From JBFXJF01 sp050175155 (GTDB taxonomy: Bacteria > Bacillota > Bacilli > Tepidibacillales > Tepidibacillaceae), in contig JBFXJF010000011.1 in the NCBI GenBank assembly GCA_050175155.1, positions 1 through 64,000 of the forward strand: a stretch of DNA of 64,000 nt. The letters are read 5' to 3'. The notes below the pieces were generated by a model. That model worked only from the letters and a program-made list of their open reading frames with translations, did no database searches and was not told the DNA's origin. Shown here piece after piece: positions 40,947 to 48,734 of the stretch. The number at the start of each line of letters is the position of its first letter. Position 1 is the stretch's first letter. A program made the position numbers and the translations under genes.

Positions 40947-42365
40947 ATGACTGCGCAGAGTGAATTTGATGTTGTTTTTTTGGGTGCGGGACCAGGCGGT
41001 TATGTTGCAGCTATTAGAGCTGCTCAACTAGGGCTAAAGGTTGCAGTAGTTGAAAAAGACCGGGTTGGAGGAACTTGCTTAAACAGGGGTTGTATCCCTA
41101 GCAAATCTTATCTTAGAAGTGCAGAAATTTACCGTAATACTTTGGAAGCCCTTAAATTTGGTGTTATTGCAAATGATATTTCACTTGATTTTTCTTTGGT
41201 TCAAGAGAGAAAAAATAATGTTGTAGAGCAATTACTAAAGGGTATTGAGTTTTTGTTAGAAAAGAATAAAGTAACTTTAATAAAAGGTTTTGGGTTTATT
41301 TCGGGTAATAACTTATCGAACAGGCTAGTTACTATAAAAAAAGCTAATAATATAATTGAGACTATATCAACGAAAAATATAATTATCGCAACAGGATCTA
41401 GACCAAAATCTTTGGCGGGCTTAAAAATTGATGAAAAATACATAATGACTAGTGACCAAGCGTTTGAGATGATCAATTTACCTAAGTCAATAATAATTGT
41501 TGGTGGCGGAGTTATTGGGATGGAGTGGGCATCATTATTAAAAGATTTTGGTGTTGAGGTCACAGTAGTAGAATTCCTACCTCGGATACTACCGCTAGAA
41601 GATTCAGATATAAGTAAAGATATGACAAGATTAATGAAAAAACGTAAAATTTCAATACACACTAATACTAAAGTCTTACCTGAAAGTATTAAAATAGTTA
41701 ATAACCAAGTAGAGTTAGAAGCAAAGAAGGAAGAAAACATTATTCAATTGAAAGCTGAAAAAGTTTTAATTTCCATAGGAAGAGAAGCAGTAATTGATCA
41801 AATTGGAATTGAGAATTTGGATATTGCTATCGAAAATGGAAGTATTAAAGTAAATGAATATTATCAAACTGGAGAGGCTAATATTTATGCAATCGGTGAT
41901 TGTATAGGTGGTCTTCAATTAGCACATGTTGCTTCTAATGAGGGAATAATTGCTATTGAACATATTGCAGGTAAAAATCCAAAACCTCTTGACTATCTTT
42001 CAGTACCTAAATGTATTTTTACATACCCAGAGATTGCTAGTATAGGATTTTCTGAAGATGAGGCGAGAGATAGGGGGGATGATATAAAAGTAGGGAAATT
42101 TCAGTTTAGGGGAATTGGTAAAGCTCTGGTTAATGGGGAAATAGACGGTTTTATTAAAATTATTATCGATACAAGGAGTAAAACTTTAATTGGGGTAAGT
42201 ATGATGGGATCTCATGTAACAGAGATGATTACTGAGTTTGCTCTAGCAAAGGTTATAGGGGCTACGGTCAGTGATATAATACATACAATTCATCCTCATC
42301 CAACTTTATCGGAAGCTATTGTTGAAGCAGTATTAGATGTTGATAAAATGTCTATCCATAGTTAG
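40947..42365 (+). CDS. lpdA: Dihydrolipoyl dehydrogenase
   Basis: A 472-residue flavoprotein disulfide reductase. VVFLGAGPGGYVAAIRAAQLG binds FAD, GGTCLNRGCIPSK holds the redox-active disulfide, VGGGVIGMEWASLLKDFG is the NAD site, AIGDCIGGLQLAHVASNEG follows, and the C-terminal HPHPTLSEAI has the catalytic His-Glu pair. It oxidises dihydrolipoamide on E2 or H-protein with NAD. No E1/E2, glycine cleavage or lipoate genes are near it, though Bacillus has lpdV at the same place beside the bkd genes. Confidence 0.95.
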   Translation: MTAQSEFDVVFLGAGPGGYVAAIRAAQLGLKVAVVEKDRVGGTCLNRGCIPSKSYLRSAEIYRNTLEALKFGVIANDISLDFSLVQERKNNVVEQLLKGIEFLLEKNKVTLIKGFGFISGNNLSNRLVTIKKANNIIETISTKNIIIATGSRPKSLAGLKIDEKYIMTSDQAFEMINLPKSIIIVGGGVIGMEWASLLKDFGVEVTVVEFLPRILPLEDSDISKDMTRLMKKRKISIHTNTKVLPESIKIVNNQVELEAKKEENIIQLKAEKVLISIGREAVIDQIGIENLDIAIENGSIKVNEYYQTGEANIYAIGDCIGGLQLAHVASNEGIIAIEHIAGKNPKPLDYLSVPKCIFTYPEIASIGFSEDEARDRGDDIKVGKFQFRGIGKALVNGEIDGFIKIIIDTRSKTLIGVSMMGSHVTEMITEFALAKVIGATVSDIIHTIHPHPTLSEAIVEAVLDVDKMSIHS

Positions 42366-42441
42366 TAAACGATTTACTTATTTATAGATTATCATACATA
42401 TTAAGATAGACATAATTCAATTAATTAGAGGAGGGGAATAA

Positions 42442-43566
42442 ATGGTTAATAGAAAAAGGGTTATTGAGGAATTTATTGAATTAGTTAGCATAGATAGTGA
42501 GACTGGATTCGAACGTGATATTGCAGATTACTTAATCAAAAAATTTACTGAATTTGGGCTAGAAGTGATTGAGGATAACTCAATTGATAAAACGGGTCAC
42601 GGTGCAGGAAATATAATTGCTACATTACATAGTAATGATAATGAGAATTATTCTAACATATATTTTACAGCGCATATGGATACAGTTGTTCCTGGTAAGA
42701 ATATTAAAGCAATTATTAAAGGGGATTTTATTGAGTCTGAGGGCGCTACGATTTTGGGTAGTGACGATAAAGCTGGGTTAGCAGCTATGATTGAAGCGAT
42801 TACAGTTATTAAGGAAAATGGAATACCACATGGAAAAGTGCAATTTTTAATTACTGTAGGAGAGGAATCTGGGCTTAGGGGCTCAAAGTTTTTACAAAAA
42901 GATTTAATCGAAGCAAACTATGGTTTTGCATTAGATAGCAATGGTCCTGTAGGTGATATAATCGTGTCAGCTCCTACTCAGGCAAGAATTGAAACCGTTG
43001 TCTATGGTAAATCAGCTCATGCTGGTGCAAATCCTGAAGATGGTATAAGTGCTATTCAGGTAGCAAGTAAGGCAGTAGCGGGTATGAAATTAGGTAGAAT
43101 TGATAGTGAGACTACTGCTAATATTGGAATGTTTCAAGGTGGAAAGGCAACTAATATTGTATGTGATCGTGTCGATATAATATCAGAGGCGAGAAGTATT
43201 AATAGGGATAAATTAGATAGACAAATTCAACATATGAAAGATGTATTTGAAAAAACAGCAGATGATTATTCGACTAATGTTGATTTTACAAGTGTAATTA
43301 TGTACCCATCCTTTAGTTTTTCAGAAGATCATCCTTTAGTTTGTATAGCTAAAAAATCAGTTGAAGCTGTTGGAAGAAAATCAGAACTAATAACTAGTGG
43401 AGGGGGAAGTGATGCCAACGTTATGAATGGTTATGGAATCCCAACAATCAATTTGGGTATTGGTATGGATAAGATTCATACAATTGATGAAAGGATAGCT
43501 ATACAAGAACTTGTAAAAACTCCTGAGTTAATTATAGAGTTGGTAAAAAATTCTAAATTAAATTAA
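42442..43566 (+). CDS. M20 family metallopeptidase, tripeptidase T-like (YqjE type)
   Basis: A 374-residue zinc aminopeptidase. YFTAHMDTVVPG and ILGSDDKAGLAAMIEA carry metal ligands (His, Asp, Asp), and VGEESGLRGSK has the catalytic Glu pair. ITSGGGSDANVMNGYGIPTINLGIGMDKIHTIDE gives the last His. The dimerisation domain lies at about 180-285. It is intracellular (no signal peptide). Such enzymes finish peptide breakdown, which fits a peptide-fermenting metabolism. GAGG precedes the ATG. Confidence 0.9.
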   Translation: MVNRKRVIEEFIELVSIDSETGFERDIADYLIKKFTEFGLEVIEDNSIDKTGHGAGNIIATLHSNDNENYSNIYFTAHMDTVVPGKNIKAIIKGDFIESEGATILGSDDKAGLAAMIEAITVIKENGIPHGKVQFLITVGEESGLRGSKFLQKDLIEANYGFALDSNGPVGDIIVSAPTQARIETVVYGKSAHAGANPEDGISAIQVASKAVAGMKLGRIDSETTANIGMFQGGKATNIVCDRVDIISEARSINRDKLDRQIQHMKDVFEKTADDYSTNVDFTSVIMYPSFSFSEDHPLVCIAKKSVEAVGRKSELITSGGGSDANVMNGYGIPTINLGIGMDKIHTIDERIAIQELVKTPELIIELVKNSKLN

Positions 43567-43611
43567 CTTTATAAAACGTTAAAAAAATATAATTTAGAAT
43601 ATTCTAAATAT

Positions 43612-43640
43612 TTGAATAAATGATTTTTTTTTAGTATAAT
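43612..43640 (+). promoter_or_regulatory. Sigma-A promoter for the acyl-CoA synthetase gene
   Basis: TTGAAT (43612-43617) and TATAAT (43635-43640) are separated by 17 bp, 35 bp before the start codon. This is a strong, well-spaced promoter. Confidence 0.8.
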
Positions 43641-43674
43641 TAAAACGATTATGAAAAATGGAGGGGAAAGAGTT

Positions 43675-45390
43675 ATGAGTATGAACATTCTACCATCAGT
43701 TAAAGGAGATCATAATTTACAAAGCTATGAAGAGGCTTGTAAAAGTATTGATTGGAAAGAAGTAGAAAAGAATTTTTCTTGGTATACAACTGGAAAGGTA
43801 AATATGGCATATGAAGCAATTGATCGCCATGCTGAAACAGACAAAAAGGATAAAATTGCTTTGTATTATAAAAATGGGGACCTGAAGGAAAAATATACTT
43901 TTAAAGAAATGAAGGAGTTGTCTAACAAAGCTGGTAATGTTCTTAAAGAAAAAGCTGAAGTAGAAAAAGGCGATAGAGTTTTTATTTTCATGCCACGTTC
44001 TCCTGAGCTTTACACATCCCTTCTTGGTGCCTTGAAATTAGGTGCAATAGTAGGTCCTTTATTTGAAGCTTTTATGGAGGATGCTGTAAGAGACAGACTT
44101 CTTGACAGTGAAGCCAAGGTATTAATAACTACACCTGAACTTCTAAAACGTATACCTTTAAATATTTTACCGGATTTAAAAACTATTGTGCTTGTAGGGG
44201 AAAATATAGAAGAAAGTGATAAATATATTGACTTTAACAAACAGATGATAAATGCTTCTAAACAGCTTGATATTGAATGGGTAGACCGTGAAGATGGACT
44301 CTTGTTACACTATACATCTGGATCAACAGGAAAGCCAAAAGGTGTTTTGCATGTTCATAATGCTATGATTCAACACTATCAAACAGGAAAATGGGTATTA
44401 GATTTAAAAGAAAATGATATATATTGGTGTACTGCAGATCCTGGTTGGGTTACTGGAACATCATATGGTATTTTTGCACCTTGGTTGTTAGGAGCAACAA
44501 ATTTAATAGTTGGTGGACGCTTTAAACCAGAAACATGGTATGAAGCTATTGAAGAATATGGTGTAACTGTATGGTATAGTGCCCCAACGGCATTCCGCAT
44601 GTTAATGGGGGCAGATGAAGAAATTCTTAAAAAGTTTGACTTATCATCATTAAGGCATATATTAAGTGTTGGTGAGCCATTAAATCCAGAGGTTATACGC
44701 TGGGGCATGGAAGTATTCAAACTCCGTATCCATGATACATGGTGGATGACAGAGACAGGTGCTCAACTTATTTGTAACTATCCGGGCATGGATATTAGAC
44801 CAGGTTCAATGGGTAAACCTCTGCCAGGAACAGAAGCTGCAATCGTTGACGATGAAGGGAATATATTACCTCCATTAACAATGGGTAATCTTGCAATTAG
44901 AAGAGGTTGGCCTTCAATGATGAGGACAATTTGGAAAAATCCAGAGAAATTTGAATCTTACTTTATAAAAGATTGGTATGTTTCAGGTGATTCATCTTAT
45001 ATGGATGAGGATGGATACTTCTGGTTCCAAGGCCGGGTTGATGATGTTATTATGACTGCAGGGGAAAGAGTAGGGCCTTTTGAAGTTGAAAGTAAACTTG
45101 TTGAACATCCTGCGGTAGCAGAAGCAGGAGTTATTGGAAAACCAGATCCATTAAGAGGAGAAATAATAAAAGCGTTTGTATCTTTAAAACATGGATATGA
45201 GCCTTCCGATGAATTAAAAGAGGAAATTCGTATTTTTGTTAAAAATGGATTAGCTGCCCATGCAGCACCACGTGAGATTGAATTTAAAGATAAATTACCA
45301 AAAACAAGAAGTGGAAAAATTATGAGAAGAGTTCTTAAGGCTTGGGAATTAAACCTCCCAACTGGCGACCTTTCTACATTAGACGATTAA
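43675..45390 (+). CDS. acsA: Acetate/acyl-CoA ligase (AMP-forming), AcsA-like
   Basis: A 571-residue adenylate-forming enzyme: acetate (or another short acid) + ATP + CoA to acyl-CoA + AMP + PPi. The P-loop-like motif YTSGSTGKPKGVLHVH is near residue 217, TWWMTETGAQ is the A5 motif, SGDSSYMDEDGYFWFQGRVDDVIMTAG spans A7-A8 and the catalytic Lys is in PKTRSGKIMRR near the C-terminus. Length matches Bacillus AcsA (572). ATG 43675 follows GGAGGGG; the upstream in-frame ATG at 43651 lacks a site. Located beside the branched-chain cluster, it could activate branched acids too. Confidence 0.93.
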   Translation: MSMNILPSVKGDHNLQSYEEACKSIDWKEVEKNFSWYTTGKVNMAYEAIDRHAETDKKDKIALYYKNGDLKEKYTFKEMKELSNKAGNVLKEKAEVEKGDRVFIFMPRSPELYTSLLGALKLGAIVGPLFEAFMEDAVRDRLLDSEAKVLITTPELLKRIPLNILPDLKTIVLVGENIEESDKYIDFNKQMINASKQLDIEWVDREDGLLLHYTSGSTGKPKGVLHVHNAMIQHYQTGKWVLDLKENDIYWCTADPGWVTGTSYGIFAPWLLGATNLIVGGRFKPETWYEAIEEYGVTVWYSAPTAFRMLMGADEEILKKFDLSSLRHILSVGEPLNPEVIRWGMEVFKLRIHDTWWMTETGAQLICNYPGMDIRPGSMGKPLPGTEAAIVDDEGNILPPLTMGNLAIRRGWPSMMRTIWKNPEKFESYFIKDWYVSGDSSYMDEDGYFWFQGRVDDVIMTAGERVGPFEVESKLVEHPAVAEAGVIGKPDPLRGEIIKAFVSLKHGYEPSDELKEEIRIFVKNGLAAHAAPREIEFKDKLPKTRSGKIMRRVLKAWELNLPTGDLSTLDD

Positions 45391-45452
45391 AAATTTTAAC
45401 AACAAAGTACCCCATAATAAGGGGTACTTTGTTGTTAAAATTTCTTTTTGGA
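45391..45452 (+). terminator. Strong intrinsic terminator after acsA
   Basis: A perfect 23-bp stem (45391-45413 with 45421-45443, loop ATAATAA) is followed by CTTTTT. It begins directly at the acsA stop codon. Confidence 0.95.
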
Positions 45453-45513
45453 TAGAATAATATATACTTAATAATAATTACGATAAAAACTAATATTTTG
45501 GGAGAAGTGCTCA

Positions 45514-46623
45514 ATGATTAGTCTCGATAACGCAAAAGTCTTAAGAATATTAGATCAAACAGAAAAGGTTCAAAAGGTACTAGTTAAAAACAGTAATGGT
45601 GAATCCGAAGCAATCAATTATTTAGATTTTAATAATCTCTTAAATATAGGAGACCAAGTAATAATAAATTGTACAGCAACGACGCTTAGTTTAGGAACTG
45701 GTGGATATGATTTTGTTGTTAGTTCGATTAATCCTAATATTAATTTAAGTAATTTCGATAAAAACAGCGATGGACATATTATGAAATTAAAATATACACC
45801 CTATCAGTTTTCCGTTAAATCATGTGAAGAAGAAAGTAGTGAATATCATAATATTTTTAAAGAAATAAAAACATTGGACAATTTACCAGTTTTAATTGGA
45901 GAATTACATAGCATGTTACCTATTTTGGTTACTACAATTCGTCAATTGGAAATAAAAGAAAAATTGAAGAGAAAAAGAATTATATATATTATGACGGATG
46001 GTGGGGCGCTTCCTATAGAATTAAGTGAACATGTTAGGAGATTAAAAGGGTTAGGATGGCTTGATGGCAGTATAACTATTGGTAACGCTTTTGGAGGAGA
46101 TTTAGAGGCTGTAAATATATATTCAGGGTTAATTGCGGCAAAGCATATTTTAGATGCTGATATTATTATAGTTCTCATGGGTCCAGGCATCGTAGGTACT
46201 AATACATTAATAGGGAATACTGCTATTGAACAAGGAATCATTTCTAATGCTGTAAGGACGCTTAAAGGTATGCCGATATGTATTCTGAGAGCAAGCATTC
46301 AAGATGAAAGAGATCGACACAATGGAATTAGTCATCACTCACTTACAGTATTAAATCAAATATGTTTATCAAAAAATATTGTCACTTATCCAAAATATAT
46401 AGTTAACAATCTACCAAAAATCTATGATACAATTTCTCAAATTGATAGCATACACCAACTAGAAGAGGTTAATATCATTAATCAGGAATTAATTGATTTT
46501 TTAAAGGAGTACCCATACCCAATAACTACAATGAACAGAACTATTAATGATGACTATCTATTTTTTGATTTTGTAGCTAGTTCTGCATATTGGGTAGTGG
46601 AGCAAGTGAATAAGTTTAAATAA
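45514..46623 (+). CDS. DUF3866 family protein
   Basis: A 369-residue protein of the DUF3866 family, a soluble conserved protein of clostridia with unknown function. Signatures: MKLKYTPYQFSVKSCEEES, LPVLIGELHSMLPILVTTIRQ, YIMTDGGALPIELSEHVRRLKGLGWLDG, MGPGIVGTNTLIGNTAIEQG and ERDRHNGISHHSLTVL. The mid-part resembles a nucleotide-binding fold. It precedes the mciZ-like and nudF genes. The 3' 70 bp are overlapped by the reverse-strand mciZ-like ORF. Confidence 0.85.
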   Translation: MISLDNAKVLRILDQTEKVQKVLVKNSNGESEAINYLDFNNLLNIGDQVIINCTATTLSLGTGGYDFVVSSINPNINLSNFDKNSDGHIMKLKYTPYQFSVKSCEEESSEYHNIFKEIKTLDNLPVLIGELHSMLPILVTTIRQLEIKEKLKRKRIIYIMTDGGALPIELSEHVRRLKGLGWLDGSITIGNAFGGDLEAVNIYSGLIAAKHILDADIIIVLMGPGIVGTNTLIGNTAIEQGIISNAVRTLKGMPICILRASIQDERDRHNGISHHSLTVLNQICLSKNIVTYPKYIVNNLPKIYDTISQIDSIHQLEEVNIINQELIDFLKEYPYPITTMNRTINDDYLFFDFVASSAYWVVEQVNKFK

Positions 46624-46727
46624 TCTTGTAGAGAAACGGAAGATTTAGATAATTCTAGAAGTTTAGATTTTATCTCCCAGGCTTTTCCTGATATTTTTAT
46701 TTGATTTTTAGTTCTAATTACTCTCAT
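46554..46727 (-). CDS. mciZ: Candidate MciZ-like FtsZ inhibitor (57 codons)
   Basis: A short reverse-strand ORF starts MRVIRTKNQIKISGKAWEI and continues KSKLLELSKSSVSLQDYLN. B. subtilis MciZ is 40 residues with the core GKAWEIRAKLKE; GKAWEIKSKL here is a close match. MciZ is a mother-cell peptide that caps FtsZ filaments during sporulation. The ATG is preceded by GGAGGTAG at 46733-46740, eight bases upstream, an ideal site. It lies between DUF3866 and nudF, the neighbourhood in which Bacillus carries mciZ. The C-terminal 20 codons overlap DUF3866. No search could be run, so the call rests on the motif and position. Confidence 0.7.
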   Translation of the reverse strand: MRVIRTKNQIKISGKAWEIKSKLLELSKSSVSLQDYLNLFTCSTTQYAELATKSKNR

Positions 46728-46786
46728 TTAAACTACCTCCGTTAATTTTTCGATATAATACATATTAAGGGTTATTAGCTAAAATT

Positions 46787-46815
46787 ATTCTATGCATTAA
46801 TGGGACAAGGTATGC
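46787..46815 (-). promoter_or_regulatory. Possible sigma-E promoter for the MciZ-like ORF
   Basis: On the reverse strand GCATACC (46809-46815) and CATAGAAT (46787-46794) are separated by 14 bp. The -10 has one mismatch to the sigma-E consensus and the -35 two. It lies about 60 bp upstream of the ORF and would match the mother-cell expression of mciZ. Confidence 0.4.
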
Positions 46816-46844
46816 TTAATTTTTAGAGAAAAGAGGCAATAGCA

Positions 46845-47378
46845 ATGACAAGTAAATTAGACGAGGTAAATATATCAAGTAAAACTATTTTTGAGGGTAA
46901 AGTCTTAAAAGTTGTAGTTGATCAAGTACAATTACCGAATGGTAATTTCGGTGAAAGAGAAATCGTTCATCACCCTGGAGCAGTTGGAATTCTCGCAGTT
47001 ACAGCGGATGAAAGAGTTATCCTGATTAAGCAGTTTAGAAAAGCTATAGACAAGGTAATAATTGAAATTCCAGCTGGGAAATTGGAACCAAATGAGGATC
47101 CGATTGTTTGTGCATTCAGAGAGTTGAAAGAGGAAACGGGATATAGTGCAGAATCAATGAAGGAAATCACCAAAATATATACTAGCCCAGGGTATTCGGA
47201 TGAAGTAATTCATCTTTTTAAGGCTGAGGGCTTAATAAATGGTAAAGCAGTCCCTGATGAGGATGAATTTGTGGAAATGCTAGAACTATCATTCAAGGAA
47301 ATTGACGATCTAATTAATAGTGACGAAATAATTGACTCCAAAACTATAGTTGCACTAAATTATTTAAAAATGATGTAA
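46845..47378 (+). CDS. nudF: ADP-ribose pyrophosphatase NudF (Nudix)
   Basis: A 177-residue Nudix hydrolase cleaving ADP-ribose to AMP and ribose-5-phosphate. The Nudix box, in outline G-x5-E-x7-REUxEExGU, is seen in the region GKLEPNEDPIVCAFRELKEE ending TGY. VRQFRKA-type sequence (LIKQFRKAIDKVIIEIPAGK) precedes the box as in ADP-ribose specific enzymes. It neighbours the mciZ-like gene, spoIIM, and fur as in B. subtilis yqkG. Confidence 0.94.
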   Translation: MTSKLDEVNISSKTIFEGKVLKVVVDQVQLPNGNFGEREIVHHPGAVGILAVTADERVILIKQFRKAIDKVIIEIPAGKLEPNEDPIVCAFRELKEETGYSAESMKEITKIYTSPGYSDEVIHLFKAEGLINGKAVPDEDEFVEMLELSFKEIDDLINSDEIIDSKTIVALNYLKMM

Positions 47379-47388
47379 GAAAAGTTCG

Positions 47389-47417
47389 ACATAATTCAAG
47401 CTTGTCTATCATAAGAT
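47389..47417 (+). promoter_or_regulatory. Candidate sigma-E promoter for spoIIM
   Basis: ACATAAT (47389-47395) and CATAAGAT (47410-47417), separated by 14 bp, resemble the sigma-E consensus. spoIIM is sigma-E dependent in B. subtilis. Confidence 0.5.
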
Positions 47418-47448
47418 TTTATTAAGGTAGGCAAGGAGGGATTGTTTT

Positions 47449-48084
47449 TTGAAAAGAGCAAAAATGAAAAGTAGTACAAATGACTATTTGAAAGAAAATT
47501 TTTCTATGTATATTTTTACAATAATTTTATTTATTATGGGTGTGATATTTGGTTCATATGTCATATATTCTTTGTCGTTATCACAAAAGCAGGAATTACT
47601 ATCAATTTTTAATCTATTCTATTTGGATATAGATACTCTAAGTTTACTAGATTCGCAGGTTGTTTTTAAACAAGTTCTAATAGATAATTTAAAATATCTT
47701 GGGGTTTTATGGTTTTTAGGTTTATCGATAGTTGGGATGCCTTTGATATTTATTTTGATATTTACAAAAGGCTTAATAGTAGGTTTTACAGTATCTTTTT
47801 TAATTTTTGAACTAAATTGGCAGGGATTATTGTTCTCACTAGCTTCAGTAATTCCACAAAATATTATTATTGTCCCTGTATTAATAATAGCTGGAGTAAC
47901 AGGCATAAATTTTTCATTATCTTTAATTAAACATAAGGGAAATAAATCATATTCATATCAACAATCAATCACCTCTTACACATTAATAATTTTAATTCTC
48001 GGAGGATTTCTGGTTTTGGCATCAGGTTTTGAAACCTTTGTATCGCCTTATTTAATGAAAGGTATAATGACATTGGTTAATTAA
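47449..48084 (+). CDS. spoIIM: Stage II sporulation protein M
   Basis: A 211-residue integral membrane protein with about five helices (about residues 18-40, 80-100, 105-125, 140-160 and 180-200). SpoIIM is the scaffold of the SpoIIDMP peptidoglycan machine that drives engulfment. Motifs such as GVLWFLGLSIVGMPLIFILIFTKG and the VIPQNIIIVPVLIIAG region fit the family. A TTG start follows AAGGAGGG. spoIID and spoIIP are not in the window. Confidence 0.93.
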   Translation: MKRAKMKSSTNDYLKENFSMYIFTIILFIMGVIFGSYVIYSLSLSQKQELLSIFNLFYLDIDTLSLLDSQVVFKQVLIDNLKYLGVLWFLGLSIVGMPLIFILIFTKGLIVGFTVSFLIFELNWQGLLFSLASVIPQNIIIVPVLIIAGVTGINFSLSLIKHKGNKSYSYQQSITSYTLIILILGGFLVLASGFETFVSPYLMKGIMTLVN

Positions 48085-48120
48085 GGAAACAAAATCACCC
48101 AAGCCTATATATTTTTTAAA

Positions 48121-48150
48121 TTGACTTTAAAGTTGAAGTTTAATTATAAT
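48121..48150 (+). promoter_or_regulatory. Sigma-A promoter for fur
   Basis: TTGACT (48121-48126) and TATAAT (48145-48150) are 18 bp apart and 24 bp before the fur start codon. Confidence 0.75.
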
Positions 48151-48173
48151 TTAAATAGTTGGAGGTGATAATT

Positions 48174-48623
48174 TTGGATGATAAGTTATTAAGAGTTAAA
48201 GAAAAAATGCATTCATCTAATTATAAACTTACACCACAAAGAGAATTAGTGTTAAGAGTATTGATGGAAAATGAACATAATCATCTAAACGCAGATGATA
48301 TTTATTTATTGGTTAAAGAAATAGCTCCAGATTTAGGTTTGGCAACAGTTTATCGCACTTTAGAATTGTTGAGTGATTTAAAAATAGTCCAAAAATTACA
48401 TTTTGGGGATAGTGTAACAAGGTATGAATTTAGTTCAGCGGATGATTCCCATCATCATCACCACCTTATATGTATAAAATGCGGCAAAGTAGAAGAAATT
48501 AATGAAGATTGGCTCGGTTTTATAGAAGAAAAAGTTGAAAAGGAATATGATTTTGAAATTATTGATCATCGCTTGATTTTTCAAGGATTTTGTAAAGAAT
48601 GTAGGCACTTATCCAAAAATTAA
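48174..48623 (+). CDS. fur: Ferric uptake regulator family repressor
   Basis: A 149-residue Fur-family regulator. The N-terminal winged helix (LTPQRELVLRVLMENEHNHLNADDIY, LGLATVYRTLELLSDL) is followed by the metal-binding dimer domain with DDSHHHHHLICIKCGKVEE and a second CKEC near the C-terminus, giving the structural zinc site of two CXXC pairs. TTG 48174 follows GGAGGTGAT. In Bacillus, fur sits between spoIIM and xerD, as it does here except for ald being inserted. Fe versus other metal specificity is not certain. Confidence 0.93.
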   Translation: MDDKLLRVKEKMHSSNYKLTPQRELVLRVLMENEHNHLNADDIYLLVKEIAPDLGLATVYRTLELLSDLKIVQKLHFGDSVTRYEFSSADDSHHHHHLICIKCGKVEEINEDWLGFIEEKVEKEYDFEIIDHRLIFQGFCKECRHLSKN

Positions 48624-48632
48624 TATTAATTG

Positions 48633-48669
48633 AAAATATCACATATGAATATACTTGTGGTATTTTTTT
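48633..48669 (+). terminator. Intrinsic terminator after fur
   Basis: AAAATATCAC pairs with GTGGTATTTT (one G-U pair) across a 14-nt loop, followed by a T tract. Confidence 0.75.
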
Positions 48670-48734
48670 GTATATGTTTTCCATAACTTTAGGTGTAATA
48701 TTAATTAGAAGTCTATTTATGTAGGAGGATAATT

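Noticed and set aside
41201..41740. Reverse-strand ORF of 179 codons inside the lpd gene
   Set aside because: Antisense to conserved flavoprotein motifs with no ribosome binding site; a long shadow frame.
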